This document shows, in pieces, positions 39,101 through 54,100 of a stretch of DNA of 64,000 bases. The stretch is from Stachybotrys elegans (lineage: Eukaryota; Ascomycota; Sordariomycetes; Hypocreales; Stachybotryaceae). The stretch lies in contig JAGPNK010000022.1 in assembly GCA_020746835.1 (NCBI GenBank), forward strand, positions 248,001-312,000, in the 5' to 3' direction. The notes beneath the pieces were generated by a model. It was not told where the DNA came from and searched no databases. It worked only from the letters and a program-made list of their open reading frames with translations. Within the stretch, counting starts at the first letter, position 1, and every line of letters begins with the position of its first letter. The translations under genes were made by a program, and so were the position numbers.

Positions 39101-42100
39101 TCGAGCGCAAGTTACGAAGATGTTTCGGTGCGCTTGGTGCCTTGGTGTAACGAAATTTGATGGTGAGTTTTCCGCACCCCGGAAAAAGGCCCTCATCGCC
39201 CGTTCTCGAAATTCCACTCTCAGATCACCGTCCTTGATGGATCGGTCGAGTGCACTGTCGGCGTCCGTATCGCTCAGTTCAGAGTCCTCAGCCCCTGCGA
39301 CAGGATCTCCGATGATCAGAAATTTGGAAAACGGTTGGGGTAAGTCTTCCGGTTCAAGCGAAGAGTCGCCGCTGAGGTAACGTAAGAGTGAAAGCACTTC
39401 GTCCAAAAGCAGAGGCCGGAAAGAAAAAGCTATCCAGTAAAACAATGCTGTCACAATTCCATGTCGATCGGTGGGCGTCCGTCGCTTACACTCAGCAAGC
39501 ATTCTCTCGTAAAGCTGATCGAGACTGACCGGCAACAGCTCGTCTTTCTGCACATCATCTTCCTCCTTCAGCTTGCGCCTGCAGAAGTCGTCTCTCTTCA
39601 GCTCGTCCAGTACGGCACTTTCACGGCCGATTTCGTCGAAGCGTGAGAGCATATGCTCGGCGTGAAGCAGGTCTGTGTTCCCCGAGTTAGAGTAGGGCTG
39701 TATATAACGATTACCTCTAACTAAGCCTGAAGGAACTGCAGTGTGGGAAGGTCTTACTCGGTGATATCTCGATGATTTTGTCTGCAATCCTCTGCTTTGC
39801 GAACCTGCTGAACCTTCTGGGAGCTCGAAGCGAGTTCAGACGGTTCCAGGTCAGCATTTTAAGACTGGAAAGCTGTTTGTCCTTGGAAACAAGCTGCAGG
39901 AACTGGCTGTTTCCGTCGCTCCTGATCTGCGACTCGTATCTTCCAGTGATGATAACGGAGATATTGAGCTGCCGACTCCTGACCTCTTGGAGAAACATGT
40001 TGGTCTCCTGGGTTTCCTGTGGTGAGAGTTCGTCTACTCCATCCAAGACTACAAATAACCGTGTCTTGGATTGCTCCGCGAATGCGGACGCGAGCAGCTT
40101 GCTAACCAACTCCTGCCAACTGGCCACATTAATGTTATTTGTGTCGCTGTTGAATTGGTCACAAAGGATATCGCAAATGTAGGCACTCTGCTGAGAGATC
40201 TGCTTGATGATGGTGTAGACGGCGTTTCTGAAAACCGAGAGACTCGGGCGGTGCTCGCGAAAATAGAAATGAGTCGCAACTGCGTGGTTCTCTTTATCCT
40301 CACGGGCGAGATGGACCAGCTCGTCGTAGATGACGACGGCGAGGTGGCTCTTGCCAATTCCTGGGGGCCCAGTTATTATCAAAGGGGGCTTTGATCTCTC
40401 TTTGCCGCGCATCCATTCCTCCCAGACCGGCTCGGAGAATATCCAGCGGCAAGTGCCTTCTACCAAGCTGTCCTTGGCAATGTGATACTCGGTAATAGCA
40501 TCCTCAACGTAGGGCAACGCGTTTCCTATGAGATTCGCCGACGTGGGGATTTGTTTCTCCTTCCCGGCTGCCTCCAGTGTGTTATCCTTTGCTTCGCGTT
40601 TTTCCCGCTTGCGTTCCTCCATCGCTCGAAGAAGCCTGGATACTCCCTCGCTAATGGCCTCGTTGGATGTCATCATCTCTAGCAAGATACGGGTATGCTC
40701 TGATAGCTTCTCATTGTGGCGCTTCTGGTTATCAGCGAGCTCACGGTTCATTGTCGCAAGCTTGCGGTTCGTAGTCTCGATGTCTTCGGTGTTTCCCAGA
40801 ATAGCCAGCCTCGTCGCGTCTTGGAGGCGATCCAGGCTCTTTGCCAGCTTGTCGCGGGCGTCGCTGAGCTCGCTGTCATCGCCTGTAATGATTTGCATGA
40901 TCCACTTTTCTGAGTCGAGTCAGTGCCTCGCAATCCCCCGGAAGAAAAACAAATTGCCTCACTAAATCGCCCAAGCTCGACAAACTTGGTAGCTATGCCG
41001 CTCATTTCCAAGAGCGAGGTGAAGACATCCATCAGGCAGTTCTGCCATCCCCTGTTCTGGGGGACCCTTGACCCTAGGATGTCGGCGCGCTTTAGGAAGC
41101 TCTGCATGTCCTCAAAAAAAGTCTCGACAACATCGTAGTCGGCTGATTGCTTTCGGCATGCCTATGCCGTTTGCAATTGCTCAGCTTCTATCAATCAAGA
41201 AGAAAATAAAAATATAAAAGTCTCACGCTTAGTAGATAGGTCAAGGCTGTGCCAATAGCAGCTGCCGGCGGAAACGACGCGGTGGCAGCAGTAAGGAGTT
41301 GCTGGCTACCCTGCTCTAAGAAGTCAAGGTTCTCAGTGAAGAGGGTTCTCAACCGGTCGATCTTGCCCCGGTTGTGTCGCCATTTGTGGAAGCCCTCCAT
41401 CTCCTTTGCGCCCGCATCGATCACATCCTGCATACTGGTGTATTTAAGCTCGAGCTCGAAACCCATGATGCCCTTGTACCTGCTCAGTGCTGCAACCCAA
41501 ATATCGCCCATTTCTCGGTGATCGCCCTCCAGCCGGAGCGGAAGAGCCGCGTTCTCTGGACCCAGCTTCGCATTCGCCATTTGCAATGTGTCAGTTCGGC
41601 AGGGCAACTTGGGACTTCGATGCTGATAATCGACCGTCCTTTCATCTTGTTGATTGAATCAGGAGATGTGCGGGGACCGTCCCTTTAATACCTGCTTGCT
41701 GCCCAACAGACAGGGCCCTCAAACGTTAGGCTTCAAAAATCTCCTCTTGATTGCTCATTGGTGGGAGGTAGGCTGTGGGATATACCCCGGAATCGGACGG
41801 ACGTTCTGATTGGTGAGGAGAAAGCCATATCTTGGTAAAAGCCTGCAGTCATAATAAGACTAAAGCTCTACAGGAGAGAAGGCATAGATAGGCAAAGCTA
41901 GGTAATACTGCGAGGTGAGCGGCCCAACAGATTTATAGTACTGCCACTGGGGCTCCGAACAGCAGCTTGTGCATCTTGTGAGCCGGAATTAACTCATATT
42001 GCCCGTTTCTGCTAAATTATAAGCTTATCCTGCAGCCGGCTGATAATCGCCAGCTGTCTCAGCGATTCGACCAGCTACTAGAAAAAACATCACCGATGCT

Positions 42101-45100
42101 TACCACTTCCTCAAGCCATCTGAGAGGGCCCGCATGACAGCAGGATAACTCGGCTTATAGCGGTGGACAGATCAGAGTTCAGATAAATTCATCACTATGC
42201 CAACAACAGCTTAGGGCCTACTCCAGCATACTTATAATGCACTTGACAATCGTTTGGCATTCAAAGGATCCACGCATCTTCTCCACTCTCAAACGATATT
42301 GACCGCTCTGGAACAGCACCAACCCCAACTCTTTCAAATATCCTCAACCCTTCTAGCCGTCTCGGCACCGTAACCAATACGTAATATCTCTGTTCACCGG
42401 TAAATCCACTCCTCGTTCTTCCTGTAATGACGCACCTGAGTCTTCGCACATTCATGCTATCTCCCTCATCGTATGTTAACCACTTGCTTGCATGATATGT
42501 CCGCGTGGTCCGCAAGGTCCTCACTTGAGCGCTCAACTTGTCGCCCACTAACTTGACGCCTTCGTTCCATTCAACCTGATCGGATTTGATTTCCATATAT
42601 TCGATCCCTCCATTGTATGCCATCCAAGACCACGATGGCACCCTCCGGTCCGTTTTGTCGAAAATACGCTCCAACCTTGTAGGCCCGGATCGCTGCCACA
42701 GGAGGCTTCTGTGAAGAAGGCTCTCAAAGACACCATGCTTGCCTTCTGTTTTAAAAGTGTCCGCTAGCTGCTTTTGTAAAGCAGAGATCGCAATGGGCCT
42801 ATCGGTGGGATATGTAAGGCCAAGCTGTGAGTATCTTGTGAAGAGAGACTGAAAGAGTTCGATTTTGACTGTATCTGGTCGCGAAGCGAGAGCCTTGGGG
42901 AATTTTGGATCCCCAAGAAACAACGCCTTTGAATTGCGCATATGGGTAAGCGTTTCGCAGCGCACCCCATCACCACATTCCCAGTATATCTGGCTTGCTG
43001 TGAAATGGATCGTCCGTCGCGATAAGGCTCTTTCCTGCAGCACCCATGCTCGCTTATTCAAAGCACTGTTCTCCACGTCACTTGTAAAATCATCCACAGC
43101 GGCACAAACATAGACAGGCCCATGTGAGGAAGTGTGCTCGCGATATGGTGGTAGCTTCTCAAGAAAGCCCTCAGTCGAATCTTGAGCGGACGATGCAGCA
43201 ATTGTGCAGTAGGCATTTTTGAAAACCGTTTCCATCAATTGAGACTCTTGCTCCCAGTCCGCTGCATCGTCTTGGACTATGCACAAGGAATCAATCCAAA
43301 GGTATCGCTTCTGAAGCTCTCGGGTTATTGTGATTGCATCTTGGAATGTCTGCGGCAATTGATTCATGTCGAATCCTCGAGTCCTGGTCTTGACATTCCC
43401 ACGAGATGTACAAAACTGGGTTTTCTGTTCATCCGTCAGCTTACCCCAGCAATGAGACAAAGCAATGTAATCTCCTTTCTCTCTTGGCTTCGAGATATAA
43501 AGGCGTAGGATGTTGGGGTCCTTCCTAATCCCCACATCAAGGACTCTGGTGGGCAGTTGGCCACTAGATTGGAGGTGACATCCAATCATTTCGTTGGCAT
43601 GGGATGTGTCGCAGATCTGAAGCCACTGACGGAGCAATGCAAAGCGCTGAGGTAAACCCCTACAAAAAACGCAAGGCTGCGTCGCCCGTCGTAACCTAAG
43701 TGGCCTGGTTGCGCCGCAGCCTTTGCACGGCTCTGAAGAGGATGGATACGGATGGAGGGTGTTCAGTTCCGCGACTTTTGCGAAGAAATTCTCGGTGAAA
43801 TCTTTATCCTCGATGTATTCCCATTTATCTTCCGAACTCCAAAGAAAGAACAGAAAATTTTCTTCTTCATCTGTATACCACTGTAGAATAAACCAAACTT
43901 GGCGATAAGCAATCATACTCATTCGCCTCGCCTGTAGAGTGTGACTTACCTCAAAACCTGACGGGGCCCAGTGAAATTTTTCTTGCGCCTCTTGAAAATA
44001 CCTGACATCGTCCATTATGCTGATATCGTCAGCGAAGAAAGAATCCTCGCAGTTGTTCCGGAAAGTCAGTGGGGTCTGAGGTTTAGTCAAGCCCTCACTG
44101 ATCTTTAAGTAGATGGTCTCAACGACTTCTTACATGGTTGGGGTTCTCGTTTCCTCCCTCCTTCTATGGGGATAGATCAGCTCTGCTTGACCCTGTCTGT
44201 GTTATGTATTCCGACCGAGATACCACTAGAAAGGGTTTAGCAGGGGCCGCTAAATGCCATTTTCTTGTCGGCAGCATCTAATCCACTTGTGATGGCCATT
44301 CAAAGATCTTTTCAGCTCCGTTTGATGATTCCTCTTCCCTGTTTCGGACGCAGACCCCTGATATTCAGCTTGGTTTTCGACAACACCTTTTCAGCTTCAT
44401 TGTCCAGGCCACGTATGCATGCCACGTATGCATGCCACGTATGCATGGGCTGACATGCGTGTGAATGTGATGTGTCTTTTGACTGGCTGCTGTACACTGC
44501 ATGAGAAATACCCGGCGGGCGCAAGGGCAGGAAGTCAGACCACCTCACAGCCCAGAAGATTTCCTAATCTCTGCTCTACCCATAAGAGGCGAAAAGCGGC
44601 GCGAGTAAGGGCGGCACGACTAGCCAGAAGGAGTCTAATTGTCAGAACAGCAACAACTAAGAGTAACAGGCGACGGGGAAAGTCTGTCTTACATGAGGAT
44701 TTCTAGCACCCTACCTCTGAAAAAAACAAGCTATCATGTATATATGTCACACAACCAGCCTGACCATTCTTGAGCCCCGCGCACGACCACCCCATGTCCG
44801 CATTATGGCTTGAGCTTGGTGGCAGTGCCTAGCAACAGGGATAATGGCACGCTTCTACGCTGGGATATCCTGCCTGCCATTAGCCATATCAACCATTCCT
44901 TGTGGGGCTATTTCAGCCAATACCGACAGTCTTCACATCATGTCATGCTTGCATTCGGATTGTCACAGGGTCTCTTCATTGGATCAAAGATGGTTCAGCT
45001 GAGCAAATTTCATATTGCTGCCTAGCCGAAACGACCAATAGCAAAATTGCCGTATCCGCATAAGTAGGAGCGCTAGACATGACAAGGCAGGGCTACAGAG

Positions 45101-48100
45101 CCACTTGGAGCGCGAACCATTCGAGGCGCCTGGGGCTGTGAATCCCCGAGTCCGGACTGCTCGCGCCCAGCCTGCACCTGTAATGTTGTATTGAGCTTGT
45201 AGTATAAGGAAAGTGGCGGAGTATTACGCGCTGCAACAAATGACTCATGACTTGGTCTAGACTAGCCTAATTCACGGACTTGGGAGCTGCGATATACCAG
45301 CTCTATGACAGATAGGGAAGTGGTTATTCGTGATGCTACCGTAAGATCTCGAATTATTCGCAAGCTCTATGGAGCCCGTGGCGCTGCCTCCCCCTACAAA
45401 ACCTCAACATACCTTACTTCCTATAGTAATGCGTTTTGGTCGGCAATTGAGCCCCAATATCAAATGACGCAATAGAAACTCATAAAATCCGTAGCATCCG
45501 GTTGATCTAGCGTTTGACCCTGCATCACCTAGCATTGTGAAGCCTCAGAGATGCGTTAGCGATGCCGCTGTTGCAGCCAATTGACCCAAATATTTGGAGA
45601 ACACGTGGAGGGTGCATTGAGAAGAAGCAGCCTGGCCCCAAGCCAAAATCTCTCTATAAACTGCCTCTACTAGTATATAAGGAATGCATTTGACTAAAGG
45701 TGCATTGCAGGTTGCCGCTTTGTATAGAAGTTCTGTATTTCTTGCTCTTCCACTGTATTTACAATTCTCAAATTCCTTTAAGGGCCACTTGAGTTACAAT
45801 TGAGGGTGATTATTATTCCCTATACCTCTATGAAGCTGTAGCGTTCTTTAAAGTTCTGCTTTAAACAATTGGTGACTGGTGGACTAAAAGGGAGAACTTT
45901 GGATTATTAGAATACTACTCTTGGAGCCCCTGTTGGCTAGCGCTTGAGGAGATGCTTTTGGGAGACTTTTTAGCCTGTAGAAAGGAAGGGAAAATTGTTA
46001 TAATATTGTGGTTCTATATATAAGCTTAGAGTATTGTTAAGGTTTAAAATCCCACTTGTAAGAGGATATTTACTTTCTTAAATGGCTGGTAGAATGGCTT
46101 TAAGAAGTGTAGTAATATTGTTTATAGGAGAATTACTAAATAAGCTACTTATTGTTCTGAAGATTATCTTAAAATTGTTCTAAATTTCCTTTGCTTTATT
46201 AAGAGAGTTTCCTAAGGCTTTAAGCCTCTAAGTTCTTTTCTAGAGCTTCTAAATATGTGGTTATGCTTTGAAATATATTGTATTGTTAATCTTGATGAGA
46301 TGTTAGTCCCTTTTTAATTTCTTAATGGTTGTACTTGGGATGTCTATAGTGTAAAGACTGTAGTTAGAAAAGTAGATTGTTCTGGCTGGAATAAATGCCA
46401 ATTGACTCTAATACTATATATTTTCGCTGATGGGTTGTTCTATAGCCTTCTGGAGGGCTAGAAGCTTGGAGAATAGCCTTAGTAATCTCTCTGGTTAAAG
46501 CTAAAGTTAATTTTTAAAGGATTATTAAGAGGGAAACTCTAGGAGTAAGAGTATAACTATTATATGCTTAATGTTACTGTTGAGTTTAATTTAACTGTAT
46601 ATAATAATAAGGAGCTATTTTTGAAGTAGATTAATAATAAATATTTACTTTCTTTGCCTAAAGGCAAAGATAATCTCTTGGTATATGATGTTGTAACTTT
46701 TTATAAGACTAAGGAGATTAAAACTGCTTTTAAGACTAAGAGAGTTACTATAGTGATAATCCCGCTGGGTTTTATAAGTTTGCTTTAACTATTGAATATA
46801 GCTATTAATAGACTATTTAAATGTTAGTTATATAATGAAGCTAACCTATATATTTAGAAATGCAAGGGTAAAGGAGAAGCTGAGTAGACTGTGTGAGAGA
46901 AGTGGATTATAACTACTTGGATTGTCTCTGCTGCTATGAAAACCCTAGAATCCAAAGCTTAGCTTATTGTGAAGGCATTTAAGGATTGTAGTATTAGTAT
47001 TCTTCTAGATAGGTCTAAGGATTTTAAAATTAATATTAAAGATATCTCTAAAGATTAGATTAATTTCTCTAGATGGGAAAATACTGAGGAAATTATTATT
47101 AAAGATAAGGAGCTTGTCTTAGTCTCTTAAGACCTTAATAAGTTTATTATTGCTAGCAATAATAATGACCTAGAGCTATGCCTAAGTTTTCTAAAGGTAA
47201 AGGAGCTATAGCATTTACTTGAATTAGTATAGCTTTTAATATTAGGAAATAAGAAGACTCTATGTAAATGGCTCTGTAAGTATCTAAGGGAAAAGGATAA
47301 TAATGATCTGGCTAAAGATATAATTGTAATAGCAATAGATAACTTAGGCAAGGAAGATAACTCTACTTGTAATGTCTAATAGGCTTAGTAGTAATATTAC
47401 TTAATTATCTATCCACTAAACGGCCCGGCCCTTATGCTATATGCAAATTCAAGCCAGCCTATCATGGCAATACTCCCACTGTATTTCTTAATCTTTAACT
47501 ATATATAAATAATACTGCTTACATTAGAGGAGCTTATTAATAGTACTATAACTTTTCCTTTGCTTATCTATAATGCTAACCTTTTGGAGTAAGGGAAATG
47601 CCTATTTTAATACCCGGTAACAAGAGCTTATGGTATTTAAGTTAATAAACGCTGCTGAGCTTAAAGTAGGCCTTGTTTTTGAAATCTTAGGTTATAACTA
47701 AGTAGTAGTAATATCTCTAATAATACAAATATTACATTAATAGAGCTAGCTTTAGGCACCTTAAGGGCTTTAATTGCAGTATGGTTAGCAGGGTTAAGAA
47801 GGTGGTTAGGGATGATATTATATTGTAGTTAAGATTTGGTTGCTAATAAAGTTAGGTGGCGCTGAACCCGTTGTGCCATTTCGCCACTAGCGGCTCCATA
47901 GTCATTCTCAATTTTTCGAGTTCCTACGGTATGTCTTGTCAATGGTGCCTGACCTGCCAGCGCCTATCCGTAGCAATGGAATTGGTTCCGCCTGTCGAGT
48001 TCCCCGGCCACCTGCACCGCCGAGCCCGAACCGTGACAATTATATTGCGCATCTGAATGTGCCCTGCTGGAACTTGGAATAACGTAGTTTATCACTTAGC

Positions 48101-51100
48101 GGGCCACATCACTAAGCGGGCCACTTCTCTCCGCCGACCAACTTATAATCCCTACAACTTACCCAAAATAACACTCAATTGAATCTAATACATCGGAAGT
48201 TGATGAACCGTCTATGTCTTCAGCCTCTGAGCATGTTCTTGCATTGTGACCACTCTTGCAGCAGATGCCACAGAGCCTTGTGCCTGTCTTATGTCGCTTT
48301 GGTGGCCCTTCCTCCGCGCCTTCATCACGTCCTCCCTCCTTCAACACACCCTTTTCCACTAAAAGATAGCTAGCTTTCTCACCCGAGAGAGGTCCTGAAT
48401 CTTGTAATCGAGTTCTTCTGGCCCTTCGCCGCTTCGAAAGCGCCTCATTGGCCTCTCGAAGTGCTTTGATCTCCCCGGTCAAAAGTGTCAGCTGATGGCT
48501 AATGCTTACCGTAGCCTTTGCTAGTTGGTCAACAGATATCAAAATTGGCGTTGGGGAGCTTCCTTGGTGTTTGGCTACTCGATCTTTGATCAGAGTTGAC
48601 TGTGAAAGAGCTTCAGTGGCAGTTCGCGGCATCTGGGAGACCCAAGGTAGAAGCAGACCGTCAGAAGTTTCAGGAGGTGTTGGCGTCCGTAATCTTACAT
48701 CAAGCTTTGAAATCACAGCTTCTGGATTCCATGGAACAAGACCAGCCCCCCGAAAGCCACCCTTGATGTTTTGTTCCGTGAAAGCCAGTTCAAAGGCAGC
48801 CTTGAATGCGGGGAAGAAGTCGTCCTTAGTGATGTGCGTAATGTTGGCCCGGGCTAGAAACGAGATCTCACTGCCATATGCCTTCTTTAACGGGCCAAAA
48901 ACGCCGACATCGAGCGGCTGAGTTATATGCGAAGAATGACTTGGTAGACAGAGTGGTATAATCTTGCTAGCCTTGCAGTATTCACTGAATTCCGCGTTAA
49001 TGTGGCTCTCATGCCCGTCCAGTACAAGCATCCGATATTGGCCCTTTTGACGGGCTCTTGTCTGCTGATCAAAGTGCTTCAACCATTCAATGCCCGTATC
49101 GTGATCAGTCCAGCCATTCGGGGTTGTCTTGACCAGCCAGGTGCTTGGAATGTGGCCGCTAGAGTACCAGGCGGCAAGGTGGTATCGGCCCGCCACACAG
49201 AGGAAAGGCGGCACTATATGACCATCCGCTGCAGCGGCACAAATCGCTGTAGCCCATTCTCGGTTACCAGGCTGGATAGCCTTTGGCCTATTGATGCGAT
49301 CCGAGCGTGTAACGACCATCCCAGCGCGGATCATACCCATCATAAAGCCGGTCTCGTCGAAGTTGTAGAAATCGCTATCCTGGATACCGTATTTCGCGCG
49401 CATGTTAGCGACCAGACGAAACCATGCATTCAACACGTCATAATCCTCTTGCAATGCCCTTTGATAGTCATATGGGCGAGAAAAACGCGTACAGAACTCT
49501 GGCCGTCGCGCAATGAAGCGATTAGTCCAGCACTTCCCGACGCGTCGCGCATCACGCTTGACTAGGAGGAGATTGGCCATATCTTCCACATCTGTTTTCC
49601 GAGGCAAAAATCCTCTGGAATCCAGCTGCAGTATATATTTAATAATCACGTCCTCCTCAGCAATTGTTAAATTCGATTGACTGCTATGTGTAACAGCCTT
49701 TGAAGGTCTTCCAGTCATTCTAGCTTGTAAGGTTGTTCGCGGGACAGTGAACTGCTTTGCGAGATAGCGGATGCTTAATTTTGGATTTTTACGCTTTGCA
49801 TCCATTGCAAGAATAATACGATATTCGACAGCAAGATCTGCCATGATTGTGGCGGAAGAAATCGCGTGTTGAAGTTGACGTGGATGAAATTGTGAAAAGT
49901 GGCCCGCTAAGTGATAAACTACGTTATTTGATCCACTGCTCTCTATATCTGGAACACCTTGAGTAGTTGTAAGTCTACTTGTAGATGGCGTAGTGTCTGT
50001 TGTAATACAGGTAGTGCTTGTATGGGTGGTAACCGAGGTGATCATTTTTGTTAATGTTGTAGTGGTTCCTCTTGTGTGTATAGTTACACCAGAAGAAACC
50101 TCCAACACCATGTCAACAGATTGCAGTGCAAATGGTTTTATATCGTATAACACTACAGCTATTTCTTTGCAATACGTGCCTATACGTAATTAGTCAAAAT
50201 AAGTATTTGAAGCAAAATAGAACATACCGGTCAGCACCCAACTTACTATCATTGTATATATTATTAGAAGAGTCTTGAACCTATTACCTTCCATGGTATA
50301 ACCTTGCTTCGCTTGTATAACAAGATCAATGCACTACACTTTCTGATTATATACGGTCATGTACCGCTACTAGCACCCTATATATTGACGCTTCTATATG
50401 CATCTACTGTATATGTCAGTTTGGAAGACAACTGAGCCATAGTTGGCCAATGAACGGAAATGGCTCTTATCTAGAAGATTAGATGTTGTGGCATACTGTA
50501 CTAAGTAGAGGATCCACTTTAATCTCATATCCCTGTTTTGGCTGAGGACTCAATTTCTGCCTAGGTCAGTCATGTGGCATGTTCTAAGTATCGATCGAAT
50601 AGCCATATCTGGACCTCATCTATCAAAGGTATATAAAATACACACGTAAGGTTGCCTAGACTAAAAGTCCCCAGGAAACATTTCGCTCTGTCTTTCTGCG
50701 TGTGCCATGAACCTTGCTGGGGATATATGGCATCAGACATCGCAATGGCTTGGGCCACAAGACTTTCTTAACTTTAGGTTGATAAATCGAGAAGCACAAA
50801 ATGCGGTCACAGCTTCTCAAGTCAGTGCATCGAAGCTTTGCCAATCAATGTTTACAAATTTCGATTGGGCTGATACGCTTTGTCATCAAGGGCTGGCATC
50901 TGTTCCAGACATGGCTATACGAATATCCAAATAAGGTCTTATATGAATATGCATGAATATATTCATATTCATATTCATATATTATATGAATATAATATGT
51001 ACTTACGTACCCATATTCATGCATATTCATATAAGGTAGGCGGCCGTGATTGGCTCAGATTAGATCTAATCTCTGTGGGAGATGAATTGGGCCTCCGGGA

Positions 51101-54100
51101 CCGTTGTGTTGAAGAACTTGCTTTTTGGGAGACATTGGTGATGCAACCCTCTGACAGGAAGTCCGGACTTCCGGGCTGCCGGTCTGAACAGCCTGTCTGA
51201 CCAACTGGAAGACATTCCTTCCGGTTTGGTCAAATGTATGACCCTTTGGTCTGTTGGATGTAACACATTCCAAATATAATTCATGCCAGCACCAATCTCT
51301 CTACTCGACAATCTCTTGATTAGATCTTAAAGAAAACTCTTCAGTTGACGCATGCCATGCAGTAACACACTTCTTATTAGCATCTATGGCTTCTCAGGCT
51401 TCTGAGATATCAGTCTCATGGACTCGCAACGCTTCTATCAGTTCGTTTGCATTGAAACTTTCATGGAATTTCAACGCCTTTTTCTATATAGATTATCCCG
51501 ATAAACACCTCCAAGTTGAGCTTGGCCCGAAGCGCAGAAAGACCAAGGGACATCGTACTTATGTTTGTCTCCACTGTCAGAATCCTCCATGGTCGAATCG
51601 AGTGCCTGGCAACGCTATACACCATGCAGAAACGGCTCACCGAGCACTTATACGAGCAAGCAAGGCTGCGAATGATACTCCATCTAGTACATTTGCCTCG
51701 GGTGTTTCATCTGGCGCTATCGATTCGTATATCGTCTCTCGTCCTTCGCAGGCTGCTCTCCGCAACTGTTTTAATAAGCAAGCCTATATTGAGGCAGTTG
51801 TGGGGCTTCTAACAAGGCGCAGACTGCCCTTTTCGGCTGTTGAGTACTCTGAGCTGCGAGAGCTGGCTCTGGCAGGTAATCCAGCCATCGGGGACCTTCT
51901 CATCAACGATCGAAAGCAGGCTATGGGCTATATTAACTCGAACTACTCGTTATACAGCTCACAGCTTGCCGAGAGCCTTCAAACCACGCAGTCGAAGATA
52001 CACATATCTTCTGATCTCTGGACATCGCCACATCGCCATGGCGTACTCGCTGTATGCGTTCAATGGGTTGATGAGGACTTCAAGCTTCAGAAAGCACTAC
52101 TGGGACTGCCAGAGTGCAAATACAGCCATTCTGGTGCTACGCAGGCTGAGTTGATTGCTGGTACGCTACGGAAGTTCAATATTACTGCTCAAAACCTCGG
52201 CTATTATATAGGCGATAATGCTACATCAAACGACACCTGTTTAGAGGAGCTATCAAAGGTTTTGGAGGCGGAATCAGGTGTAAGTTTAACTCTTAGCCGC
52301 TAATGCTGCTGTAGCCTATGCTAAATTACAGTACAGACTGAGTACCCTCACAAACGCCGCAGAATCCGCTGCATCGGCCATATTATCAATCTCGCCTTAC
52401 AAGCATTCCTTCTTGCTCGCTCAAAAGCAGCTCTTAGAGCTGCACTCGAAGCTACTGCCAATGAGCCCGGTTCAACTATGCTAGAGGAGTTCTCTCAGCA
52501 ATTACATGAGCTGGATCCGGCGGAGATTGCGGCACATTCGGACACCACCACGCAGCAAGAACAACAGCAGGAAGAGCGGCAGGAGCAGCCCATGAGAAGA
52601 TCCATAAAGGCGAGAGGCAAGCGAGCCGTAACTACGCATCAGCAAGCCAGCAACAACGATGAGCGTTTCGCTGGCTGGCAAGGCATTCCAGCGCTAGCAA
52701 AACTACATGCACTTGCAGTCTATATACGGAGCTCAGCTCTACACAACGATCAGTGGCACGATGCTGTAGGTAAGCAACTAGGTATTGATAATATCACGAG
52801 ATGGTCCTCATGGTATAGAGTTATCACTATTGCATTAAAGAAGAAGCCACGGATCATCCAGTTTACTGCTGAACATGATGGTGATCTCGAAGGCAATACT
52901 CTTAGCAGTAGGGATTGGGAAATGCTAGAAAGAACGCTAGAATTCCTTCAACCTTTCTATGAGGCCACGTTGGAAGCTGAAGGCGCATGTCATCAATCTC
53001 ACAGTCACTTGAGCTGCTGGACCTTCTCCTAGGACACTGCGAAAAGTGGAAGGTATACGGCTAATCTTCCTGCTTCATCTATAGCTTATGCGGTATGCTA
53101 ATCAGCTAATTAGGACCACTACTCGCAACCGAGCAATCGTGATGATCGTATCATTCACTCTATCGATATGTGCTGGTTTATACTCGATAAGTATTACACT
53201 ATGACCGAGGATGTCCCCGTATATGCCGCCGCCCTCCTTCTCGATCCTTCTAAACGCAAGAGCTATATCGAAGAATGTTGGCCCGAGGAATGGCATGAGG
53301 GCGCGTTTGCCGCCGCCGGTAGTCTCTGGAAGGAAGAGTACAATCACGATGTCGAGATACAGCTCTCAGAGCAATCCTTGGCTGTGCCTGCTTTATTAAA
53401 GCGAAAGAAGGATACGATGCTCTCAAAGATGCGCTTAGAGCTGCGAAATAAGACGATGGCGAGAGCACGGGGCAAGGATGATTTCGATAGCTTTATCTCA
53501 GAGGCTCCTATTGCACTCGCAGAGGGTACTACACCCCTTCAATGGTGGTGTAGTGAGGACGTTCGTACAGCGTACCCACGGCTTAGTCGTATGGCTATCG
53601 ATATCCTGTCTGTACCAGCAGAATCAGCAGAGCCAGAGCGGACCTTTTCGGGGGCTAGGCGCACAGCTAGATGGGATAGGCTACGATTACTGATTGAGAG
53701 CATTGAGAAGATTGAGTGTATCGGCAACTGGCTGCGAGAGGGACATATTAGACCCTCAGCTGAGGGCGGGATAGGCCTCCCGTGTGATCCAGAGGCTATA
53801 GAGGGTGATATCTAATAGCGTACAGGTCAAACGGGAGCAATTGAGAAGTTTTCGGGCTATATAGCTACATCAATCGATTCCTCTCACTTCACTGCAGTAG
53901 CTTGGCATCACGTGAGCCCTTATATGAATATGCATGAATATGTTATATGAATATGTGTTCTGCTAGATAAGTTGAATATAATATGAATATACGAAAATCA
54001 GTGTGGATATTCATATAGCCATGTATGCGTCCCGCCTCCGCCAGTGGCGGACTGTAAGATTTGAAGCCAGCTGTTGCGAAACTATTAGGTTGCTGCCACT